A stretch of DNA of 27,545 nt from Welwitschia mirabilis (lineage: Eukaryota; Gnetophyta; Gnetopsida; Welwitschiales): NCBI GenBank assembly GCA_051453625.1, contig JBOZIK010000001.1, positions 82,004,893 to 82,032,437 on the forward strand, written 5' to 3'. Position 1 is the stretch's first letter. Every line of letters begins with the position of its first letter. The notes beneath the pieces are model-generated. The model was not told where the DNA came from, did no database searches, and saw only the letters and a list, made by a program, of their open reading frames with translations. Below are positions 10,128 through 20,791 of the stretch, piece after piece. The translations under genes were made by a program, and so were the position numbers.

Positions 10128-11620
10128 TGTTATTAGAATTATCTTAATTTAATCCTATTTAATGGATACGCTACATAAATGCATGCATATAATTCTAACT
10201 AATGTGGAAATTTAGTGGATTATTTATTTAGTTATAATAATTCTAATCATTATTAGATTTATTTTATAGAAACAACCATAAAAAAACAAAAAATCATGCA
10301 AGAACATCTCTATATTTTATATTATAATAATGAAAATCTAGATAAATAAAATAATATTTTCTTTTCTATCTAAATAAAGGGAATATTTTATTTTTCCCTT
10401 TTAATAATAATAAAAATATTTAAAATGTATTAAATGACATCTTAATAATATCTTTAAAAAAACTAAAATATACCTGAAGCTATGTTAATCCCAAAAACAT
10501 TCTTCTGTTCTCATATGATAGTCTCCATGGATTAGTGCAAAGAAGATAAACAAAAGAAAGTATAGCTCAAGTATAATTGTTAAAATATAAATATTTATTT
10601 AAGATTAATATTTCTATATTATAAGTTAATTAAAAAATTTTGATAATATAGAGACTACTTTTGTAACTTAAACTACTAAGGTAAAAATTCTTACAAACAT
10701 ACAAATTCAAAGTAAGATAAAGAAAAAAGGTAAAAGAGGCATTTATATAAATAAAATACTATTTATAGGTAATTTAACCTAAAGTTATTGATACAAACAT
10801 ATTTTATATAGTCAAATTCTTATATAATTTTATTTAATACATTTTCTAAAAATTTAAAAAATTAGCTATAATATTTATGGGCTCTAAGAAGACGTCATAG
10901 TTAAAAATTAATAGTTAATTAACTATGAAATGAAAAATACATTATAGTAGTTACTCAGAAACTAGACACATAATAGGATCCTCATAATATAACATAAACT
11001 ATTTTAAAAATATAAAAATTTTATTTCTAAGGTTATTATTTAAGATTAAAATCTGTCAAAGTTTCTAAAACTATAATTCTACTACACTATACTAAAATGA
11101 TCATAACTTTTAAAATACTTTGAGTTTTTAGATTAATCAAGATGTTTTAAATATATTATTAAATTTCCTACATATTAGGAAGCTCAAGTTTATAGATATC
11201 ATAAAATATAGTTATAGAAATGTGAATTATTTACTTACTATTTTATGCATTTATTTTCTAATTTATTTAATAAATAATTATCTTAAAACATTATTGTTTT
11301 TACATTTTCATGTTCATAATATAATCTTAGATTTATTTAAAAAACATTTTACTAATTTATTTTATTAACTAATAAGCTATAATGATTTTATTCTATACCT
11401 CTATTCTGGAAATTTAATTTTTGCTACAATAAAAATATGATAAAGTTTTTATAACTAGTTAAGCAATAACTTAGATCAGTATATAATAGATATACTAATT
11501 AATTACTTATAGAATATATTAAGTAAATTACTAATCCAAAGCATTATAAAAATAAAAATTAAATCAATTTAGAAAAATCATATATTATAAGCCTTAGAAT
11601 TTTCATTAAAAAATATTAGC
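10128..11620. other. AT-rich non-coding stretch
   Basis: If 10113-10127 is a real polypurine tract, the first part would be an LTR or solo LTR. Otherwise I see only A/T-rich sequence with short hairpins and no coding frame on either strand. Confidence 0.5.
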
Positions 11621-11875
11621 TTAAAGAGATTTTTGAGGATCAGACTCATCTATTAATAAGATGGACCTAATGCATAATAGATAAAAATATAATGTTAAAA
11701 TAAAAATTGATATCCAAGTTTCTTTCTTTTTCCTTTTATAGTAAACTCCCAAGTTACTCGTCATCCATTTGTAACCACCATCACCAAGAATAAGAGACTC
11801 CTCAAATATCCACAGCATCTTGATGAGAGCCAATGGAAGGAAATAAAATTTATAACATAATTGCATAAAAACCAT
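11621..11875 (-). CDS. small hypothetical ORF, 84 codons
   Basis: An open frame on the - strand with ATG at 11875-11873 and stop at 11621-11623. The central part (ILGDGGYKWM, KRKKKETW) is less low-complexity than surrounding chance frames, and the C-terminal third is hydrophobic. It lies downstream, on the - strand, of a TATA-like TATAAAAGG at 12113-12121. I do not recognise a family. It could be chance, part of an LTR leader, or a broken exon. Expression evidence would be needed to call it a gene. Confidence 0.2.
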   Translation of the reverse strand: MVFMQLCYKFYFLPLALIKMLWIFEESLILGDGGYKWMTSNLGVYYKRKKKETWISIFILTLYFYLLCIRSILLIDESDPQKSL

Positions 11876-12516
11876 AAATAATTATCTAATTAAATATCAC
11901 ATTATTCCAATACAATTTTAAAAAGAGATCATATGGGTAATAAGAATAAAGAACTTACTTGGGAAGTTTAGTAAGACCATAAGAGTGAAAGATTGATAAA
12001 GATCTAAGCTCAAGAGTTACTTAGATCCAAGCTTCTAAGCTTCAAGATCCACAAGCAATAGAATGGAGGAAAGAATAAAATGCACTTGCGAGGTAAAAAA
12101 TGGAAGGTATCTCCTTTTATAAGAGAGAAAAAGATTTCTATATATAGATAAATAAAGGTATATATCCAAGATCACAAGATTATATGATTTAGTGTTGATA
12201 AATGAGATGAGTAATAAGTGACATTAGAGTATAAAAAAAGATCATATTTATGACCCATGCACCTAACTAGAGTAAGTAATCTTCTTTCTTTACTTAGAAA
12301 GATTAATTACATGCATCATTTTCTTATGCTAGCTCCTTTTTAATCCTTTATAGGCTCATAAGTAAGTTTAATTCATCCAAGACATGCATCCAACTAAAAA
12401 ATGCAAAACTCTTAAAATTTTTATTATAATAACAACTTTAATGTATTTGATAAAGTATTTTGAGTAGGTTTGCGGGATATTAGATAGGTTTGCACTAGAT
12501 TTCCATGATAACAGAG
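11876..12516. other. promoter- or LTR-like sequence on the - strand
   Basis: On the - strand TATAAAAGG (12113-12121) is followed by a pyrimidine-rich, leader-like sequence with repeated AAGCTT words (12028-12041), then by AAGTAAGTT near 11960, which resembles a plant splice donor. This fits either an RNA polymerase II promoter with leader or the U3-R part of an LTR. The - strand ORF at 12368-12565 overlaps the E2 LTR start and is not considered real. Confidence 0.3.
12113..12121 (-). promoter_or_regulatory. TATA-box-like motif
   Basis: TATAAAAGG on the - strand, a strong match to a plant TATA box, with a CT-rich leader-like stretch downstream. Chance occurrence in AT-rich DNA is possible. 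Confidence 0.35.
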
Positions 12517-13518
12517 TGTTGAGATGAAAGATACAAAAACATGAAACCTCCATAACATTTTGCAATATTTAGAGTAGTTCACAATACTTCTTATTTTAAG
12601 ATAAACTTCCTACAAACATTTAGGCTTATGCATTAGATGTATACTTGTAAAAGCCTATCATCCACTTCATCATCTGGATGACTATACACACAACAAAACA
12701 CTTGAAGCCAATAAGGATGTTAATTGCAATCAATTCAAAAAATGATATGGATTATTTATGAGATGGCATCATCCCTTATATCATTCGAGTGATCATTGGG
12801 ATGAAATATATTATAACACTTTTCTAAACATTCATCTAACTTTTGTAATTTATCTATATGTCTTTTGTGCAGCTGTTATGGTTGTATACATCTCTATTTA
12901 TCTATTTTATTATTTATGTATTAGTTATCAATAATTATTAATTCCACCCTTGGATCCATCATGTCTTTAGTTGCATTGAAAATTCTTGCGATAGGAGATT
13001 GAAGGGCCATAGAACCATCCTTATAGTTGTAAAGAGAGATCTTCCTTGGTGTTGGAATGTGCTTCCTCCATTAAGGCGCAACTTCTTTATAAAATGGATG
13101 TGATTTAACTAATACAAAGAACTTTTTTACATTTTCTATTCTTGTTATTACTTATCTCTCCTATTTTATATTGCTTCTAACTCAGTGATATTTTTTTGAG
13201 TGATATAGGTTATAACGGTAACCTTTTTGAAGGTTAAGAATTATTATTTTAGATGCATTGTTCATTTTTCCTTATAGATTAACTTTTTATAAGTGTGTTG
13301 CATTATAATTTTCTACATTACAATTTTTTTTTAATAGAATATGTAAGTGTTTCTTACTAAAATCAATTCTCTTCTTCTATCCTTGGCCTTTAATGTATTA
13401 CAACATTCAAGTTAACTTCCATGTATATTAGTGTGTTGTATTGTGCAAGATATCTATTTTATTTGTGAATGACAGGATCTTATTGATGTAATTATTTGTA
13501 CAAATACACATCACAACA
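12517..13518 (+). repeat. E2 5' LTR
   Basis: Starts TGTTGAGATG, identical to the first ten bases of the E1 LTR, and ends CATCACAACA, the near-inverse of its own start (9 of 10) and the same as the E1 end CATCGCAACA but for one G-to-A. Length is 1002 bp, near the E1 LTR. Internal similarity to E1 is weak by eye (some ATTACATT-like and GGTTATAA words), so the bounds rest mainly on the termini. No primer-binding site is obvious after 13518. Confidence 0.55.
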
Positions 13519-14094
13519 TCTTCATTCCATTATTAGGAAATGCTACTTGGAGTTTGAGAGTTATCATTGCTCAAGTGAGTATTTAAATCTTGGATTGAAT
13601 ATTTACCTATAGAAGCTCAACTTTAGAAAAATATGCTTAAATGATCTTAGATGCACATGTGGTAATACAGAAGAGTGTACTTATAGCTCTAACTTATGAT
13701 TTATGCATAGATAATTATCATGTTACAAAAGAGTTCCCTTTACTTCCAACATACAAAGAAAGAATTTATGAACAAGTATGTGCTTTTAACTAAAGATATT
13801 TAAACTTTAACCATAACCAAAACCAAAACCAAAACCAAATTCAGATTCAAAATTAAATAATTGTTAAGCAACATGGATAACCCCAATTCAAAAATTTTCA
13901 AAGAAATCATCCTAGCTTCTAACCATTTAAAAAGAGATTTGAGAATATAATTTTCTAATCAAACAACTTAAGTAAGCTCATCCAACTCATAAAACCAATG
14001 TGATCCACTTAAAAGTTCCATTGATGAGTTAAGAAAAACATAAGAAAGAACAAATTTTAACATTAAAAATCTTGTTAGTATTTTACAATAAACC
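13519..14094 (+). pseudogene. gag: E2 gag C-terminal remnant with degenerate knuckle
   Basis: Frame 0 at 13695-13736 reads the counterpart of the E1 zinc knuckle: Cys at 13704 and His at 13719 remain, while the first Cys is Tyr and the third is Phe. The residues just after it also parallel E1. It is followed by an Asn-Gln repeat and a basic, Asn/Pro-containing stretch typical of this gag family. Only about 180 bp separate the proposed LTR end from the knuckle, although a full gag would need well over 1 kb, so most of gag seems deleted, or the LTR end is placed too far right. Stops interrupt the frame. Confidence 0.65.
13809..13841 (+). repeat. (AACCAA)n hexanucleotide repeat in gag
   Basis: Tandem AACCAA units encode an Asn-Gln repeat in the gag reading frame. 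This is a coding microsatellite, not a telomere repeat. Confidence 0.85.
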
Positions 14095-14301
14095 ATGATT
14101 GCTAACCAAATATCACAAGGGTTACTTACTATTCAACCTTTACCAAATCTAAATAAAGCTAAGAAATATTGTAAGGTGATGATAAAAAGTGGAAATGAAA
14201 TAACACCTCCCACTCATGAGGCTTCAACATCTCAATGTGATAAAAATGAATATGAAGAGGAGATAGAAATTTTAGAAAATCATTTTTCCCTTCTTCTTTA
14301 A
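14095..14301 (+). pseudogene. E2 gag-protease linker segment
   Basis: An open frame of 68 codons (frame 1) with LLTIQPLPN near its start and a Glu-rich C-terminal part (EYEEEIEILE). Its content matches the proline-containing linker between gag and protease of plant Ty3/gypsy elements rather than a free-standing gene. The ATG is probably just an internal Met of the old polyprotein. The protease that follows is also in frame 1. Confidence 0.65.
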
Positions 14302-15048
14302 GTAAGAAAAAAAAATTCTTCTCATAAAAAAGCTACTACCACTTGGCTTGATAGATTGAACACAAATCCTACCTTTAATTAAACATCTTAAAGCCTTAAT
14401 GTAAAATGTAGGTATCAATTTACAATTTTGAAAACTTTTGCAAGAAGATCCTAAGTATTTTTTAAGCTATGGAAAGATCGTATTAAAAGAAAACAAAAAT
14501 GAATCATTTCTAGTAGAGCCTTCTTGGCACAGTTCATTAATAACTTAGTTTTATAGAAATGTCTAAACTTTAAAGATCTGAGGGCAGCAACTGTTAGTAT
14601 TACTTTAGAGGGAAATAGAAGAATTAAAAAAGCCTTAATTGATATTAGATATAGTGTTAACATTATTTCCTTACATATTTATCAATGACTTAGGTTGGGA
14701 AATAAAATGGAGCCTACAAGAATTGTCTTAGAATTGACTGGTACATTTGTTAAAAAACTTTTAGGCATGATTAAGGATTTAATCATTTATATTAAAGAAG
14801 CATTCTACTCCATTAATGTTTATGTGATATACGTTAAATATAACAATGATTATCCTTTACTTTTAGAGAAAACTTTTTGTGCAATAGTCAATTGTATCAT
14901 AGATAAAATAACAGATTTGATGGAGTGTTATTTAAGAAATAAGAAGTATTTAATAAGGGTGTTTGATGTAGCTAAGAAAGATTTAGGAAATGATTTAACT
15001 ATGGAAGGAAAAAAATCCAATTTTGTTTTTATAGAACCATTCACTTGA
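14302..15048 (+). pseudogene. pro: E2 aspartic protease, broken
   Basis: The linker (14320-14560) and protease correspond segment by segment to E1. At the active site (14641-14655, frame 1) the expected D-[IL]-G-A-S reads DIRYS: the Asp is kept but Gly and Ala are replaced, so activity is lost. Upstream 14566-14640 matches E1 902-985. From 14695 to 15048 the frame is open and includes YPLLLEKTF, the counterpart of the LLLGRAF segment in E1. Stops include TAG at 14554 and a TGA just before 14692. The frame then changes before RT. Confidence 0.75.
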
Positions 15049-16337
15049 AGAGAGATGGTCAATGTTTCACAAGCTAACTTTATTTAATGATTAGCTTGAA
15101 GTAGATAATTTGAAATTTTTTGACAAAGATCAACTTCGTACAAAGACTAAGTCTGTTAACTGTGTAGAAGTTAGAGATCTGAGCAAGACAAAGATTTCAT
15201 ACTTTAAGATTGGTCATCCACTACTGACATCTAGATGACAATATAAGACAATAGTGAACCTCCCTAAAAATTTAATAGAAAATAAAAATTTAAATTTAAA
15301 TTTCAATATCAAACATTTATCCAGTGGACTAAAATACATTTTTCTAAATAATGATTTAAACAAACCTTTAATAATTAATGAAAATCTTTTCTTTCAATAT
15401 GAATCAAGTTTAATCTCTCTTTTATAATCTAAGGCAAATGTATTTGCTTAATCCCATAAAGATTTAAAATCAATTCCTCCCTCCATTTTTTGACATAAAA
15501 TCTACATTAAGTATAATACAAAACCTATTAGATAACCCCAATGTAGACTTAATCCAGTCTTTAAGCAAATTGTTAAAGATAAAATCATAAAACTAATGGA
15601 TGCTAAAATAATTTATGCCATGGATGATAGTGAGTGGATTAGCCCTTTAATAGTAGTATCTAAAAAATATGGGAAATGGAGGATGCTTATAGATTTCATT
15701 AAATTAAATGAAGTAACCATAAAAGATCATTATTCTTTGTCTTTTCTTGAATAGATACTTGATAGAATTTAGGGATATGCATTTTATTTTTTGCTTGATG
15801 AACATAGTCATTATAATCAGGTTTGTGTTACTAGTGATGGCCAAGCCAAAACTACTTTTACTTCACCTTTTGGTACTTTTTATTTTTGATGCATGTCTTT
15901 TGGAATTTGTAGTGTTCTTAGTACTTTTCAATGTGCTATGATGGATAATTTTTTTTATATGTTAAATAATTTGATAGAAATGTTTATGTATGATTTCTCT
16001 ATTTATGATGAAACTTTTAAACAAATTTTAGAATGATTAGAGAAAGTACTTAATCGATGCATTTCTAGTGGTTTACATTTGAGTTGAAAAAAGAGTTTAT
16101 TTTATTTAGGAGTGGAATTATTTTAGATGATAATATTTAAAAAAAATTGGATTAGAATAGACCCTAAAAAAGTTGGTATTATTCAAAATCTAAATCCTCC
16201 TATAAGTGTGAAATAGATTAGATCTCTTCTTTATCATTGTGGTTTTTATTATTGATTTATTCATGATTATGCAAACATTTGTAAACCCCTTCACTGATTA
16301 CTAGAGAAAGAAGCTAAATTTAAATGGAATGAATCTT
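15049..16337 (+). pseudogene. pol: E2 reverse transcriptase, broken and cut by LINE
   Basis: From about 15540 one long frame (frame 2) carries the Ty3/gypsy RT: KIIYAMDDSEWISPL, then KYGKWRMLIDF, then TTFTSPFGTF, then FMYDFS at 15983-16000. The last is the catalytic box, where F/Y-x-D-D is expected; the first Asp is Tyr, so the polymerase site is dead. DPKKVGIIQNL and the approach to RNase H follow. Nine in-frame stops in this stretch are all TAG or TGA, none TAA. The preceding 15300-15480 region is the pre-RT segment also seen in E1. The frame is interrupted at 16337 by the LINE and resumes at 22313 on the far side. Confidence 0.85.
16323..16337 (+). repeat. LINE target-site duplication, left copy
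   Basis: AATGGAATGAATCTT, directly next to the T run that is the LINE poly(A) tail on the - strand. The right copy at 22297-22312 has one additional G. Confidence 0.8.
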
Positions 16338-16344
16338 TTTTTTT
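16336..16344 (-). other. LINE poly(A) tract
   Basis: Nine T on the + strand, of which the first two may belong to the target site. On the - strand this is the A tail that ends the LINE, as expected for target-primed reverse transcription. Confidence 0.75.
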
Positions 16345-17460
16345 AATGAAAGTTTATGAAATTTAATTATTGTAACACTAAAAGGTCCAACTCATATAAA
16401 GACCTAGAAGAGCATAACAGAGGCTGAAAATAGCTGGAATTGAAAAATACAGCCCAACATTTATCACAAACAATCATCTAGGTTATGAGCAATAGCTCTC
16501 TAAAAAATCTGAGGGTATTATATACTTCATATAAAATCAAACAACAAAAACTGAAGAAAGATAGATAGGATATACTTGAAATATTCTGAAAAGAATCTTA
16601 GAAAAAAAGGGGAATAGCATTTTTCTATTTTAGTGCAATATTAGATTGGAATCCATTGCACAATCCTATCTCCACAAGAGAATTAAATGTCTCTTCAAGG
16701 AAGCCTAACTAGAAATCTTGATACTTCATCTATTTTCTAGGATGTCTGCACAAGAGATAACTATGGAAAACTAATTATGGTGAATTAATTCTGTCTCTAA
16801 AAAGCTTCCTAAATACTGATGCACACTGTTACTCAGATGTATGATCAGTACATTTGTGCTATAGCTTATGAGGAAAACCTTGATATGGATGCATAGAAAG
16901 ATATCAGCCTTATCTCATGGCCTTGGCATAATAAAATGGATGATGGTGATACTACTCTATTCGATGGAATCTCTACATGATAAAAAATCCTTCATCATTG
17001 AAGAATACAAACTTTGAACAATCATCCGATGACAACCTATGCCTTCTGCAAAAGGGTTTGACTACCTATAAGGCTACCTTAAGATTACTATTTAATAAGA
17101 TAAGCACACGTTAGATTGTCAAACACACACTGCCCACCCAGAGCATTGATATGGGGTGTGTACCCACTTAGACCCAAAAGAGACTTTCACTTCTGGACCC
17201 TAAAAAAAATATCTTATAAAGTAATAAAAACCAAAGAGAAAGAACATTCCTATACATAGTCATAAAGGATCCTTTTATTAGACAATCTACTACTTTGAAC
17301 TTTCAGATTTAATTCTAGCTTGCAAAAACTTCCAAGGAAAAGCCTATTTAAAAACAAATAGAATAAACTAAAAGACAAAGGTTAAAAGGTTCTACCTAGA
17401 AGATGTAGAGAAAAACCCACTGATTGGTACCAGACTCTATTCTTCTTTGTATTTTTAAGC
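16345..17460 (-). other. LINE 3' untranslated region and degenerate ORF2 end
   Basis: No conserved domain is readable on either strand. A somewhat GC-richer patch at about 17120-17180 contains GGGGTGTGTACCCAC on the + strand. It is most simply LINE 3' untranslated sequence before the poly(A) tract. Confidence 0.5.
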
Positions 17461-20400
17461 TATTGAATTAATGACAATCTAATAGACAAATGAAACTTAA
17501 TCTCTTTGATAATCTAGACTAATTGGAAATCCTTTTGCTAAAATATTTTTTCATTCCTGGCTTTTCAAATATGATAGATGCATGCTATAATAACAAATTC
17601 TAGGATTGCATGCTGAGTGGTCTAGGATCTATGCTTACTTTTCAGCCAGATGCAAAACTCCCTCCAAGAAAATTCTAGAAGGCTGATACCAAATAAACTT
17701 AAAGACATCCTAAGAAGAAGCACACATGGAGAACATTTGAAAAAAGGTAATTCTTGGACTTACCATCCAAGCTACAAAGATTTGAAATTGGATTAATCTA
17801 TAGCCATATCTTAGAAAGCCTATCCTTGGTAAAAAGTCTATTATTACAAGCTAACCAAGCAATGAAAGAGTATTTTGGGAGGGGAAAATGATTTTAGATA
17901 AGATCAAACCATCCACTCTTTTGATCTTATCCATAAAGAAACTAGTATATTGAAGCTTTGGAAAAAGGATTACCTAGAATTTTTCAAACTAGAGAATCAG
18001 GTGTAATTCACACACATCCCTCCAAAAGAGGTCTGAGTTTAAGAATATTTTTTATGATCCATGAGTTACTTTGTTTAACCTGATAATGCCAAATATCTAC
18101 CTCTTTAAAATAGAATTAATTACATCACTTTACCCATAAAGAATCTTTGTTAAGAATAATGTCCCATAATTGTGAGGCCACTAAATCTTTATTCATCACT
18201 ATAGAGTCTGTAAATCCAAGTTCCATACATTTTTTGATTTTACAAAAGTAAGCCAAGCAACATGAGCTTTTTTTAACCTTTCTAGGTTCCTCATCCATAG
18301 AAAACATCTACATAATGAGTTAATTTCATGGAGAACTTTGTTAGGAAGTATAAGAACTCTGCACTAGTAGGAAGACAGAGACTGAAGCATAGCCTTAATC
18401 AGTGCATAACAACCTAGATAAGAGAGGAATTTTATAGTCCACAATCTAATTTTTCCTATTATTCTAAGGATGGGGAGATAGTTAAAGATAGATAATTTTT
18501 TGGATTTTGGAGAAACTCCCAAGTATCTAACTAGGAGGGCCCCTTCAAAAAATCCTAGCAAGTTCAAGAGTCTATCTTTTACCCAAGGGTAATACCATTA
18601 AAAATGCTTGTCTCTTTAGAGAATTAGCCTCAAGACCTAAAACCTTATTAAAATGCTCTAAATTTTTTCAGCAAAGAAATAGTCTTATCATCTGCTTTGG
18701 TAAAGATAAAGAGATCATTTGCATAGCATAAGTGAGTGATTTGTAGCTTTTTGCATTTGGGATGAAGATGAAAATTGGGATGATAAGTCATCTTTTTCAT
18801 ACTTCTTGAGAAATATTCCATAATAATACAAAAAGTATAGGGGAACAATAGATCCCCTTGTTTAAGACCTCTCTTGCCTTAAAAATAGCCTACCATATTT
18901 CCATTGATGAGGATAGAGAAGAAAGGATTAGATACACATGTATTAATCTAGTTAATCACTTTGAAAGGGAAAGCTAATACTTCCAACAAATTGAAGAGAA
19001 ACTGCTAAGATACTAAATCATAGGCCTTCTTAAGGTCAATCTTCAAAGCACATTTAGGACTAATCCTTTTCCTTGTATAATGTTGGATAATTTCTTGAGA
19101 TAGCAAAATATTATGGATGATACTTCTATGAGGGATAAATGCCCCTTTATTATCTACTATGATATCTTCTAATATTGCTTTCAACCTATGCACAATAATC
19201 ATTGATATGGATTTGTAAATCACATTACAACAAGCAATTAGACAAAAATCAGAAGTCGTATTAGGCAGAATCACCTTAGGTATCAAGGTGATTACTGTAG
19301 CATTTATGCTTTTGGGCATACAGAAGTATTTAAATAGATTTTTCACTACATTATAGACTTCTTGGCCTATAATATTCTATGTAAATTTAAAAAACTTTGT
19401 GAAGAAATCATATAGCCTTCGTGCTTTATCATTTACTATGATGAAAAAGGCATTTTGAATTTCTTCATTAGTAAGTGGTTTACATAAACTTATATAATGA
19501 TCCTCTGACACTAAAGGGTCATTAGTTATAATGGAATTATCCAAATTAGAGACCCTTGCCTCATTGCTTAGGATATTCTTGAACAAAGCGATGAAGTTAT
19601 TATTGATTTTCTCCTTATTATTTAATAAGTTACATTTACCATCGTATATAAAGTTAATTCCAGAGGTATTGATTCTTTGTTTTATATAGGCATGATAATA
19701 CACAGAGTTCAAGTCCCCCTTTATGGCCCATCTAATTTTGGATCTCTGATTATTTAATTGAAATTCCTGGAAGAGAAGGAATTTATACTTTATAATATCA
19801 TGTTTTTCAGCAATACAAAGATCGAAATGTTGTAGGGATTCATCTACCTACTTTTGGATGGACTAAACCTCAAAATTAGCTTTTTGAAGATGTTGATGAA
19901 AAAATCTTGACTCTGAAGTAAACTTGACTCTAGTAATTGCCTTAATTTGCTAGAGTTTTTTATGCAATACTACCAAATAACTACAAGGGGAAGAGGCATT
20001 TTAAGAGGACTGAACAGTAAGAAGAAAATATTTATCCTCATACTAAAAGTTATAACATATAAAAGGAGGATTTATATTAAGGTGGTTAGAAATAATAAAA
20101 ACACTTGACTAATGATCAGAGAAGCCAAGGGTAAGAAATTCAGTAAAAGAAAAAGGAAATGAATCTAACCACAATGGGTTAGCAAGAACTTTGTCTAGCT
20201 TACACTGAATTCTTCTATGCACACTCTATTTTTTTGACCAAGTGAACTAACAACCATAATGTTTTCTATCTAAGAGAAAAGTCCTCATGAAAATATTTTG
20301 TAACTCCTCTATATCTGTTAGAGACACAGGGCCTCCATGAATCTTTTCTTCCGGTCGAGTGATATAATTGAAATCCCCTAATAGTATCTAAGGTAGGTTT

Positions 20401-20791
20401 ACTCACTAATTGTATTTACTGATCTCATTTCATAAAGAATGTCTTTCCTTATACAGATTAAAAGAATAAATAAAGGAGATCAAAATAAGCATGTCATTAA
20501 AAGATAGTTCGCAATGAATGGATTATAGAGATATTTATTTTACTTCTAACTGAACCTCTTTAGAATTTCAAATAATAAAATTCTTCCATTAGAAGTAGGA
20601 GAGAAATTATGGTAATACTTCCATGAGGCATTCGAAAAGTAGTTTCTAACCATATGATCCATTCTATTTACCTAAACTTTAGTTTCAAGGATTGCAAAAA
20701 TACTAATACTTTGTGTGATAACAAAACTATGTATGTGTTATTATTTTTCTAGGCCATTTAGGCCTATGATATTCCAGGTAGCTAATTTCAT
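17461..20791 (-). pseudogene. LINE ORF2: endonuclease, reverse transcriptase and zf-RVT-like region, broken
   Basis: The start is ATG at 20791-20789, giving MKLATWNI, the usual opening of the plant LINE endonuclease. Endonuclease: ETKV with the catalytic Glu at 20684-20686, and an SDH motif near 20110-20118 followed by TAG. RT: RWAIKGD then NSVYYH near 19700-19740, VITLIPK near 19290, ALKIDLKKAYD near 19010-19045 with its Asp kept, KRGLKQGD near 18865, and the catalytic box YAND at 18714-18725 where Y/F-A-D-D is expected (GAT to AAT). RYLGVSPKSKKLSI lies near 18480-18530. After RT: NKDSLWVK near 18125, and a zf-RVT-like tail with KARNEKIF near 17540-17570. The open pieces are 19712-19377, 19346-19005, 18848-18648, 18567-18364 and 18307-18125. 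The enzyme would nick target DNA and reverse transcribe the LINE RNA in place. Confidence 0.88.

Noticed and set aside
10135-10198. Inverted repeat TTAGAATTAT / ATAATTCTAA
   Set aside because: Short arms in AT-rich DNA, no target duplication seen; likely chance.
10376-10401. Hairpin AAAGGGAA / TTCCCTTT
   Set aside because: Eight-base stem without context of a terminator or RNA gene; not evidence of function.
13809-13841. Telomere-like repeat
   Set aside because: The unit is AACCAA, not the plant telomere CCCTAAA, and it encodes Asn-Gln in the gag frame.
15747-15941. + strand ORF of 64 codons
   Set aside because: Alternative frame over the E2 reverse transcriptase; frame 2 holds the real motifs.
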